A stretch of 8,363 bases of DNA, taken from assembly GCA_029865665.1 (NCBI GenBank), contig JARXAV010000158.1:1-8363 (forward strand), written 5' to 3'. Origin of the DNA: Flectobacillus sp. Its GTDB lineage: Bacteria; Bacteroidota; Bacteroidia; Cytophagales; Spirosomataceae. The position numbers were made by a program, and so were the translations under genes. Below are positions 1 through 5,971 of the stretch, piece by piece; position 1 is the stretch's first letter; each line of letters starts with the position of its first letter. The notes under the pieces are model-generated. The model did no database searches and had not been told where the DNA came from. It saw nothing but the letters and a program-made list of their open reading frames with translations.

Positions 1-354
1 ACCACAGGTACAACTACGGGCAATGGAACTGATTTAAGTACCATCACCAACCCCTTATTAAAAATTACACTAGCAACTTACGCAAGCTCACTAGGAAAAG
101 TGGGTGGTTATATTCAGACAAGTGGTATCGTTGTTGCTCAACCAACGGCGGGTGTTTATGTAGCAGCTACACAAACTTGCTCGCATGAGCCAAAGAAAAA
201 AGTAATGTATAATTCTGGTCTGAATGCTTTTTACTGTACCGACCATGGGGCTCAATTTAGTCTTGAAGGTAAAGGTTTAAACACGAATGGACGTGCAGGA
301 CTGACCGTGTACAAAACTGCTACGGACGGAATTACGCTTGTAGTCTATAGCTAA
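1..354 (+). CDS. Rieske-type [2Fe-2S] protein, 3' part (5' end outside window)
   Basis: The reading frame is open from base 1 to TAA at 352-354, giving 117 visible residues; the true start lies upstream. The visible part begins with a Thr/Gly-rich stretch, which looks like a linker after a signal or lipoprotein sequence, then a compact beta-rich domain. Counting from the first visible codon, Cys60-Ser-His62 and Cys79-Thr-Asp-His82 form the Rieske cluster motif CxH-x16-CxxH: two Cys bind one iron and two His the other. The extra disulfide cysteines of high-potential Rieske proteins are absent, and the residues after His82 are Gly-Ala-Gln-Phe, without the Ser and Tyr that raise potential. A low-potential electron carrier is therefore likely (inference). 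It is followed after 84 nt by an exported thioredoxin and may share its operon. The partner is unknown. A GTG at 100 is only an internal codon, because starting there would cut the domain. Confidence 0.82.
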   Translation, partial: TTGTTTGNGTDLSTITNPLLKITLATYASSLGKVGGYIQTSGIVVAQPTAGVYVAATQTCSHEPKKKVMYNSGLNAFYCTDHGAQFSLEGKGLNTNGRAGLTVYKTATDGITLVVYS

Positions 355-380
355 TTAGTATCACCATAATTGCTTATCAT

Positions 381-412
381 TTGAAAATTGTTTTTCAACA
401 ATTGATTTTCAA
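381..412. repeat. AT-rich inverted repeat between the Rieske and thioredoxin genes
   Basis: Arms 381-388 and 405-412 are perfect 8-base complements. A nested alternative pairs 386-392 with 397-403 (7 bp) around a 4-base loop at 393-396. The stems are almost pure A/T with a poor following U-tract, so it is at best a weak terminator or attenuator after the Rieske gene. It could also be chance in an AT-rich gap. Confidence 0.3.
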
Positions 413-438
413 CACATTATCCATTAACTAACTCCTCC

Positions 439-882
439 ATGAAAGTATTCCTTTTTTCGTTTTTATGTTTATTATTCGTCAATACAGGTGAGTGGCAAGG
501 TGATTTTGAAAAAGCTAAAACTGAAGCTACACAAGATAACAAATATATCCTCCTCAACTTTTGTGGTTCAGACTGGTGTATTCCTTGCATCAAACTCAAA
601 AAAGACATTTTTGAGTCAGACGAATTCAAGCATTTTGCTTCGGAGCATTTGGTATTAGTACGTGCAGATTTCCCTCGTTTGAAAAAAAATCAGTTAGACA
701 AAAAACAAACGTCTATCAACGAAGGACTTGCCGAAAAGTATAACCCTGAAGGCAAATTTCCCTTGACAGTCTTACTGGATACTAAAGGAAAAGTTATCAA
801 GGAATGGGACGGCTATCCAAAAGATTTTTCATCGGCTTTATTAATTCAAGACATCGAAAAAGTGACTCATGCTAAAAAGTAA
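439..882 (+). CDS. Exported thioredoxin-like protein (CIPC active site)
   Basis: This encodes 147 residues. Residues 1-16 form a short signal peptide (Met-Lys-Val, then a Phe/Leu-rich core), so the protein probably acts in the periplasm. The thioredoxin fold is shown by the core beta strand before Trp46-Cys47-Ile-Pro-Cys50, by the expected cis-proline Pro108 in Phe-Pro-Leu-Thr, and by the following strand. A third cysteine, Cys42, lies five residues before the active site. The role is probably thiol reduction of an envelope protein, with electrons plausibly supplied by the DsbD encoded at 3539-5644; the target is unknown. No strong Shine-Dalgarno precedes the ATG, which is usual for Bacteroidota. 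The ATG was chosen because it begins the signal peptide. The gene overlaps the ApbE gene by 14 nt, which points to one transcript and possible translational coupling. Confidence 0.85.
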   Translation: MKVFLFSFLCLLFVNTGEWQGDFEKAKTEATQDNKYILLNFCGSDWCIPCIKLKKDIFESDEFKHFASEHLVLVRADFPRLKKNQLDKKQTSINEGLAEKYNPEGKFPLTVLLDTKGKVIKEWDGYPKDFSSALLIQDIEKVTHAKK

Positions 883-1807
883 AGGACAGATTCATCAAAA
901 ATTCTTACGACTCATGGGCAATAGTTTTGCCCTGACAGTTGTAGAAGAAAACGCCGAAATTGCAGAAGAACACATTGATGCGGCCATTGATGAAATCAAA
1001 CGAATTGAAGCATTACTCACTACTTTTTCAGAAAATAGTCAGACCAACTTAGTCAATCAGCAAGCAGGTACTAGCCCCGTTCGGGTAGATAAAGAGGTTT
1101 TTCAGTTAGTTCAACGGTCGATTCGTATTTCAGAACTGACACAAGGTTCATTTGATATTAGTTACGGGTCTATCGACAAAAGTCTATGGAATTTCGATTT
1201 ATCCATGAAAGCCTTGCCAGACAAAGCTACTGCCAAAGCCTCTGTTCGTTTAATCAATTATAAAAATATCCTCTTGAATGAAGCCGATTCTAGTATTTTT
1301 TTAAAAGAAAAAGGAATGCGTATCGGTTTCGGAGGCATTGGAAAAGGCTACGCTGCCGAAATGGCAAAAAGCCTCTTGATTAAACGGGGAATCAAAGCTG
1401 GTGTTGTCAATGCGGCAGGAGACTTAACCACTTGGGGCAAACAGCCCGACGGCAAAGAATGGACGGTTGGTATTGCTGACCCAACCATCCGAGACCGTAG
1501 TTTTTCGTCCATTTGTATTAGCAACATGGCGATTGCGACTTCGGGCAATTACGAAAAATACGTAGTGATTGGTGGCAAAAAGTATTCGCATACCATTGAC
1601 CCAAAAACGGGTTTTCCCGTAACAGGGATCAAAAGTGCCACCATCATTTGTCCAAATGCCGAACTTGCCGATGCAATGGCAACCCCCATTATGGTTATGG
1701 GAGTTGCAGTGGGTTTGGATTTAGTAAATCAATTACCTAACATGGCCTGTATCATCGTGGACGATGCCAACAAAGTCCATACCACTCGAAATATTAGAAT
1801 TAGATAA
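869..1807 (+). CDS. apbE: FAD:protein FMN transferase (ApbE family)
   Basis: This encodes 312 residues, the usual length for the family. ApbE enzymes use FAD and Mg2+ to attach FMN through a phosphodiester to Thr or Ser of target proteins, releasing AMP. Conserved blocks are visible: the N-terminal Met-Gly-Asn-Ser-Phe at 16-20, Gly-Gly-Ile-Gly-Lys-Gly-Tyr-Ala (155-162), Asn-Ala-Ala-Gly-Asp (181-185), Ala-Thr-Ser-Gly-Asn-Tyr (223-228), His-Thr-Ile-Asp-Pro-Lys-Thr-Gly (241-248), and Asp268 with Thr272, which match the Mg2+-binding positions of characterised members. No signal peptide or lipobox is seen: the start is Met-Leu-Lys-Ser-Lys and an in-frame TGA at 863 prevents a longer N-terminus, so this copy appears cytoplasmic, unlike many ApbE lipoproteins. 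The alternative ATG at 914 would trim the domain edge. It overlaps the thioredoxin gene and is followed after 22 nt by the DUF4266 gene. Confidence 0.93.
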   Translation: MLKSKGQIHQKFLRLMGNSFALTVVEENAEIAEEHIDAAIDEIKRIEALLTTFSENSQTNLVNQQAGTSPVRVDKEVFQLVQRSIRISELTQGSFDISYGSIDKSLWNFDLSMKALPDKATAKASVRLINYKNILLNEADSSIFLKEKGMRIGFGGIGKGYAAEMAKSLLIKRGIKAGVVNAAGDLTTWGKQPDGKEWTVGIADPTIRDRSFSSICISNMAIATSGNYEKYVVIGGKKYSHTIDPKTGFPVTGIKSATIICPNAELADAMATPIMVMGVAVGLDLVNQLPNMACIIVDDANKVHTTRNIRIR

Positions 1808-1829
1808 GCATCCCTGAATTTCTCATAAT

Positions 1830-2057
1830 ATGACAATCACCAAACCACACATCATTCTCCTAGGGCTAAGTATTCTGGGACTTGTCGCTCAGTCTTGTAC
1901 TTCGGTAAAAGAATACCAAAAAAGCCGTATTAACGACTCTGAAATGGAGCTTTCATCCAGAAAATCAGAAAAATTTGAACAAAGTTTTTACCTCTATCGT
2001 GAAGGTGCTGCGGGTGCTAACGGAGGCAAAAGCGGTGGTGGTTGCGGTTGTAACTAA
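1830..2057 (+). CDS. DUF4266 small lipoprotein with Gly-Cys C-terminal tail
   Basis: This encodes 75 residues. Residues 5-22 are a hydrophobic signal ending Val-Ala-Gln-Ser before Cys23, a relaxed lipobox of the kind accepted in Bacteroidota, so the mature form should be a lipoprotein of about 53 residues starting at Cys23. The mature part opens Thr-Ser-Val-Lys-Glu-Tyr-Gln-Lys, is hydrophilic to about residue 57, then becomes a Gly/Ala tail from Gly59 to the end with Cys72 and Cys74 in Gly-Gly-Gly-Cys-Gly-Cys-Asn. As I recall, this start and tail are typical of DUF4266, whose function is unknown to me. The two tail cysteines could bind a metal, form a disulfide, or be modified. It sits between apbE and the DUF3570 gene, and I know this neighbourhood as recurrent. 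The family call is confident; the role is not. Confidence 0.85.
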   Translation: MTITKPHIILLGLSILGLVAQSCTSVKEYQKSRINDSEMELSSRKSEKFEQSFYLYREGAAGANGGKSGGGCGCN

Positions 2058-2117
2058 TCAGTCACCAACGTTTATTGATTTTTACAAAAGACTCCCATTT
2101 AATAGATATTACAGTCC

Positions 2118-3347
2118 ATGAAGAAAATAGTCATATCAGTCGCTTTACTCATTGCAGGTTTTTACCCGACTACCTTCGCTCAAAATAGCCAAGATAGTAA
2201 GGACGGTAGCTACGAAAAACGTAAATTAAAACTAAACGAAGTCAACTTTATTTCTAGCTATTATCAACAAGACGGTAACACATCGGCAGTTAGTGGAGGT
2301 ATCGGGTCGGAGGCCCTCAGTGATGTGGGAACATCTCTTGATTTGAGTTTTTCTAAATACGATTTCAAAAATAGGTTACATACCTTCAATGTCGATTTGA
2401 ATGTAGATCATTATACTTCAGCTTCATCCGACCGAATTGATTCTCCGAAAGGTGTAGAAACAATTTCCTCTGCATCCAGAAGCGACACCCACTTCTACCC
2501 GAGTCTTAGTTGGAACGTAAAAAACGACAAAACAGGTATTACCAAAGGAATTAGCTTATCTTATTCAACCGAATACGATTATAAATCGTATGGGATAAAT
2601 TTAAACTTTACGAAATTATCCAAAGACAAAAACCGTGAATTTACCGTAAAAGGCGGGGCTTTCTTTGATACATGGAGTGTCATTTTGCCAATTGAAAACC
2701 GACCAGAAGGATATGGAAGTGGCTCGAAAAAAGACAATGACCCGATTGATTATAAACCTCGAAATTCGTATAACCTAGCATTTTCACTTTCGCAGGTCAT
2801 CAATAAACGGATGCAGGTATTGGCTATTGTAGAACCGTCTTATCAAGAAGGCTTGCTTAGTACACCGTTCCACCGTGTTTATTTCACTGATGGCATAGAA
2901 AACGTAGAGCGTTTACCGGGGAAACGCTTCAAGTTACCGATAGGAATGCGTTTGAGTTATTTCTTAGGTGACCGTACTATCATTCGTGCGTTTTATCGTT
3001 ATTATTTAGATAACTGGGGGATGACAGCCAACACCATCAACCTAGAAGGAACAGTTAAATTAAGTCCATATCTTTCAATAAGTCCGTTCTACCGATTCAA
3101 TCAGCAGACGGCTGTTAAGTATTTTAATCCCTATGGTTTAAACAAATCTACCAGTGCATATTACACTAGTGATTATGACATCTCGGCATTTAATACCAAC
3201 TTTATTGGCTCTGGTGTAAGAATCATGCCGCCTAATGGCGTAATGGGCATTAAGGAATTTAGTAGTTTAGAACTCCGTTATGGACATTATACCCGTACAA
3301 CAGGCATGGTAGCGAACATTGTTACCTTAGCAATGAAGTTTAAATAA
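2118..3347 (+). CDS. DUF3570 outer-membrane beta-barrel protein
   Basis: This encodes 409 residues. Residues 1-22 are a signal peptide (Met-Lys-Lys, hydrophobic core, Thr-Phe-Ala-Gln). The remainder alternates hydrophobic and polar residues in short strands with many Tyr, Phe and Ser, has no internal cysteine, and ends Leu-Ala-Met-Lys-Phe-Lys, with an aromatic residue next to last. That is the pattern of an outer-membrane barrel. Repeating segments such as Phe-Thr-Val-Lys-Gly-Gly-Ala-Phe-Phe and Glu-Leu-Arg-Tyr-Gly-His-Tyr read as transmembrane strands with turns. The match is to DUF3570, a family found beside DUF4266 and ApbE. No enzymatic motif is visible; a channel or a scaffold holding the DUF4266 lipoprotein at the outer membrane is a guess. 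It is the last gene of the left cluster, 60 nt after DUF4266 and followed by a strong hairpin. Confidence 0.82.
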   Translation: MKKIVISVALLIAGFYPTTFAQNSQDSKDGSYEKRKLKLNEVNFISSYYQQDGNTSAVSGGIGSEALSDVGTSLDLSFSKYDFKNRLHTFNVDLNVDHYTSASSDRIDSPKGVETISSASRSDTHFYPSLSWNVKNDKTGITKGISLSYSTEYDYKSYGINLNFTKLSKDKNREFTVKGGAFFDTWSVILPIENRPEGYGSGSKKDNDPIDYKPRNSYNLAFSLSQVINKRMQVLAIVEPSYQEGLLSTPFHRVYFTDGIENVERLPGKRFKLPIGMRLSYFLGDRTIIRAFYRYYLDNWGMTANTINLEGTVKLSPYLSISPFYRFNQQTAVKYFNPYGLNKSTSAYYTSDYDISAFNTNFIGSGVRIMPPNGVMGIKEFSSLELRYGHYTRTTGMVANIVTLAMKFK

Positions 3348-3364
3348 GGATTTTTTAGTTAATT

Positions 3365-3412
3365 TGTATTCAGTTCAGCATTAGGGTCTCGTACTTAGCT
3401 GAATTGAATACA
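3365..3412 (+). terminator. 15-bp hairpin after the DUF3570 gene, possible terminator
   Basis: Bases 3365-3379 pair with 3398-3412 over 15 positions with a single G-U wobble, around an 18-base loop (3380-3397). It begins 17 nt after the DUF3570 stop and is followed by a T-rich but interrupted run (3413-3422). The position suits the end of the left operon. The long loop and broken U-tract make a regulatory hairpin in a long dsbD leader an alternative. Confidence 0.5.
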
Positions 3413-3491
3413 TTTTCGTTTTCGGAGGTAAATTCTTCGACAATACGGTCAATGAAAAGTACATTTCAATAAACCAAACAGGTGACATTTA

Positions 3492-3520
3492 CGTTCTTTC
3501 TTAAACATCACTAAAGAACG
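3492..3520 (+). promoter_or_regulatory. 8-bp inverted repeat just upstream of dsbD
   Basis: Bases 3492-3499 and 3513-3520 are perfect 8-bp complements around a 13-base spacer, ending 18 nt before the dsbD ATG. It could be an operator for a dimeric regulator or a hairpin in the leader that controls translation. No convincing Bacteroidota -33/-7 promoter was found around it; the nearest -7-like string is TACATTTC at 3460-3467, without a TTG at the right distance. Confidence 0.35.
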
Positions 3521-3538
3521 ACAATCCAAACCCTTGCA

Positions 3539-5644
3539 ATGAAACAACTATTTCTAGGTTTCCTTTTACTTTTTACCTTAACAGCAGGTAAAGCTAATGC
3601 TCAAAAAATTAATCCAGCCAAATGGTCTTGGACATTGTCTAAGCCGAATCCAGCTGTTGGCGAAACGGTAGATGTCATTTTTACCATTACGACCGATAAA
3701 ACTTGGCACCATTTTGCTTCGGACTTTGACCCCAATGTTGGGCCAATTGTAACGACTATTAAATTTAAACCGAGCGACTCTTTTGAGCTGGTTGGTAATT
3801 TAAAATCAATCAACCCAATCAAGAAACACGACGAAATTTTCGATGGTGACGTTTCTTATTTTGAAGGAAAAGGGGAACTTCGTCAAACGATTAAAATCTT
3901 AAAAGAAAATCCAGTTATTGAAGGTAATCACGACGGACAAGCTTGTTCGGACGCTACAGGGCAATGTGTACCTGTAAAAGGTAAATTTAAACTGGAAGTA
4001 AAAAAGGGTTCGGATGCGAATGACTTAAAAAAAAAAGAAGACAGTCTAGCAAAAGTAGCAGCCCTAAACGCAAGTAGTATAGACAGCTCAACAACCGAGC
4101 AAGTTACTACAACCACAGCAGACTCTTCCACTACAAGCGACACCACCACTACAACGGCAGGCGTAACCCCAGAAGGCAACACTACTGATTCAACACCTGA
4201 AGCAACTTCCTTGTGGAGCTTTTTCTTATTGGCTCTTGGTGGTGGATTTGTCTCGCTTCTAACTCCGTGTGTGTATCCATTGATTCCGATGACGGTAAGT
4301 TACTTTACCAAACAAAAGGGCGGTCTTGCAAAAGCCATCATTTATGGTCTTTCCATCATTGCTATTTACGTTTTGTTCGGTACCGTGATTGCTTATACCC
4401 TTGGACAAGCAGCACCCAATTTCATTAGTACGCACTGGATTCCGAACTTGTTATTCTTTGGTATTTTTGTATTCTTCGGTTTATCATTCTTAGGCTGGTT
4501 CGAAATCGTACTCCCTTCTGAGTTTGTTAATAAAATAGACGCTCAATCTGACCGTGGTGGTTTAGGGGGTGTCTTCTTCATGGCATTTACACTCGTATTG
4601 GTCTCTTTCTCTTGTACAGGCCCAATTGCAGGCAGTATTTTAAGCTTAGGTTCTCAAGGACAGGTACTTCGTCCTATTGTTGGGATGTTAGGGTTTGGGG
4701 TAGCGTTTGCCATTCCATTTACCTTATTTGCCATGTTCCCCAATATGTTGAAAACGTTACCAAAATCAGGGGCTTGGATGAACTCCGTAAAGGTAATTTT
4801 AGGTTTCTTAGAATTAGCTTTGGCTTTGAAATTTTTAAGCACTGCCGACCAAACCTACCACTGGCATTTACTTGACCGTGAAATTTATTTAGGTATTTGG
4901 ATTGTGATTTTCACGATGATTGGCTTATATCTAATTGGTAAAATTCAAATGCCACACGACAGCAAATTAGAGAAAATCCCTGTTCCTAGAATGTTAATGG
5001 CAATTGCCGTTTTCTCTTTTGTGGTATATATGATTCCTGGTATGTTTGGAGCGCCTTTAAAAGCACTTTCGGGATGGTTACCTCCAATCGAATCGCAAGA
5101 TTTTGTTATTGGAAACGAGAAAACAGCCAAGCAGGAAAGCACAAGCATCGACCCTAATTTTCCGAAATCAGTGAAATATGGCAACTTTCTAAAATTACCA
5201 AATGGACTTCAAGGGTTTTTCGATTACAAAGAAGCAGTAGCTTATGCAAAATCAGTAAACAAACCTTTGTTCATTGATTTCACAGGGCATGGATGTGTGA
5301 ATTGCCGTAAAATGGAAGCCACTGTTTGGTCTAATCCCGAAGTGAAAAAACGCTTAGAGAATGACTATGTGATGGTAGCTCTTTATGTGGATGATAAAAC
5401 AGAATTACCCAAATCAGAGTGGTTTATTTCTAAAGATGATGGTTTAGAAAAAACAAGTATTGGCGACCAAAATCTTGATTTTGAAATCACTAAATTCAAC
5501 GGAAATGCACAGCCTTATTATTGCTTAGTAAATCCGAATAGCGATGCCAAAACGCTGGTTAAACCAAGAGCATACAACGAGAATATCGAAGAGTTTGTGC
5601 AATTCTTAGAAGACGGTAAAGCAAAATTTGCCGCTGGGAAATAA
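3539..5644 (+). CDS. dsbD: Thiol:disulfide interchange protein DsbD
   Basis: This encodes 701 residues with all three DsbD modules. Residues 1-21 are a signal peptide. The periplasmic alpha domain (about 25-155) carries Cys136 and Cys143. A Ser/Thr-rich linker fills about 178-224. The membrane domain (about 226-502) has eight likely helices, with the redox cysteines Cys244 in Thr-Pro-Cys-Val-Tyr-Pro and Cys359 in Ser-Phe-Ser-Cys-Thr-Gly-Pro. The C-terminal thioredoxin-like gamma domain (about 555-695) has Cys586-Val-Asn-Cys589 and a cis-proline at Pro659. DsbD moves electrons from cytoplasmic thioredoxin across the inner membrane to periplasmic thiol proteins, including cytochrome c maturation and isomerase pathways in known systems. 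Here the exported thioredoxin at 439-882 is a plausible client. The alpha-domain cysteine spacing is Cx6C, against Cx5C in E. coli as I recall. The gene is set apart from the left cluster by 191 nt and probably has its own promoter. Confidence 0.95.
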   Translation: MKQLFLGFLLLFTLTAGKANAQKINPAKWSWTLSKPNPAVGETVDVIFTITTDKTWHHFASDFDPNVGPIVTTIKFKPSDSFELVGNLKSINPIKKHDEIFDGDVSYFEGKGELRQTIKILKENPVIEGNHDGQACSDATGQCVPVKGKFKLEVKKGSDANDLKKKEDSLAKVAALNASSIDSSTTEQVTTTTADSSTTSDTTTTTAGVTPEGNTTDSTPEATSLWSFFLLALGGGFVSLLTPCVYPLIPMTVSYFTKQKGGLAKAIIYGLSIIAIYVLFGTVIAYTLGQAAPNFISTHWIPNLLFFGIFVFFGLSFLGWFEIVLPSEFVNKIDAQSDRGGLGGVFFMAFTLVLVSFSCTGPIAGSILSLGSQGQVLRPIVGMLGFGVAFAIPFTLFAMFPNMLKTLPKSGAWMNSVKVILGFLELALALKFLSTADQTYHWHLLDREIYLGIWIVIFTMIGLYLIGKIQMPHDSKLEKIPVPRMLMAIAVFSFVVYMIPGMFGAPLKALSGWLPPIESQDFVIGNEKTAKQESTSIDPNFPKSVKYGNFLKLPNGLQGFFDYKEAVAYAKSVNKPLFIDFTGHGCVNCRKMEATVWSNPEVKKRLENDYVMVALYVDDKTELPKSEWFISKDDGLEKTSIGDQNLDFEITKFNGNAQPYYCLVNPNSDAKTLVKPRAYNENIEEFVQFLEDGKAKFAAGK

Positions 5645-5671
5645 GATTAATAATGTTAAATTAAATTTTGA

Positions 5672-5787
5672 CGATGGGCTAACACCCATCGCTGAGATAT
5701 ATCGCCCTTTCAGGGCTACAACAACAACAACACATTTCAGCCCTGAAAGGGCGACATATCTTAGCCTAGTGTGAAGCCCTAGGTCAC
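5672..5787. repeat. REP/BIME-like compound palindrome
   Basis: Arms 5691-5717 and 5739-5765 are 27-base complements with only one G-U and one A-C mismatch, around a 21-base loop containing an ACA repeat. Each arm holds its own small palindrome, GCCCT-3-AGGGC. Outside the arms are further hairpins: 5672-5678 with 5685-5691 (7 bp), and 5765-5769 with 5779-5783 (5 bp). Two head-to-head units with side hairpins, placed between genes, is the architecture of REP/BIME elements, which in many bacteria are moved by RAYT (Y1-type) transposases. The motif looks familiar from Bacteroidota intergenic regions, but copy number cannot be seen from one window. Confidence 0.75.
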
Positions 5788-5808
5788 AAAATTTGTCCAA
5801 AAACCCAA

Positions 5809-5847
5809 AAAATAGGCTACATTCTCAATTCGAATGTAGCCTATTTT
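5809..5847. terminator. Bidirectional rho-independent terminator between dsbD and the T9SS gene
   Basis: Bases 5809-5824 pair perfectly with 5832-5847 (16 bp) around a 7-base loop. The stem has a GC core (TAGGCTAC), an A-run on its left and a T-run on its right, so it can end transcripts from both directions. It sits between the convergent dsbD (stop at 5644) and the minus-strand T9SS gene (stop at 5972). In the remaining gap, 5848-5971, I see no further gene or clear element. Confidence 0.85.
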
Positions 5848-5971
5848 ATTGCTAAATTATTTATTTTCTAATTGAACCGAAATTCAACATCTAACATTCA
5901 AAATCATTACTTATATCAAGGTTTTTTACCTAACGAGTAACCGACTCTCCGATTCCTTGTTGTTCACCCAT

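Noticed and set aside
869..1807. ApbE as a thiamine biosynthesis protein
   Set aside because: This is the old name of the family; the motifs are those of the FMN transferase and no thiamine genes are near.
2118..3347. DUF3570 protein as a TonB-dependent receptor or porin of known type
   Set aside because: At 409 residues with no plug domain or TonB box visible it is too small for a TonB-dependent receptor, and no known porin signature was seen.
3424..3471. GGAGG followed by a 6-codon ATG frame as a possible leader peptide for dsbD
   Set aside because: The GGAGG is about 23 nt from the ATG at 3452, too far to act as its ribosome site, and Bacteroidota rarely rely on such sites.
3928..4182. 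Minus-strand open frame rich in Val opposite the dsbD linker
   Set aside because: It is the antisense reading of the Thr-codon run in the DsbD linker; composition explains it and there is no start signal or family match.
4213..4875. Two alternative plus-strand frames inside dsbD
   Set aside because: They lie wholly within the conserved membrane domain of DsbD in another frame, with no plausible protein character.
5672..5787. CRISPR or insertion-sequence end as an explanation of the palindromes
   Set aside because: There are no regularly spaced direct repeats, no transposase and no target duplication; the head-to-head unit form fits REP/BIME better.
5606..5800. Minus-strand open frame across the REP element and dsbD end
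   Set aside because: It runs through a palindrome and the coding end of dsbD; it is better explained as a chance frame than as a gene.
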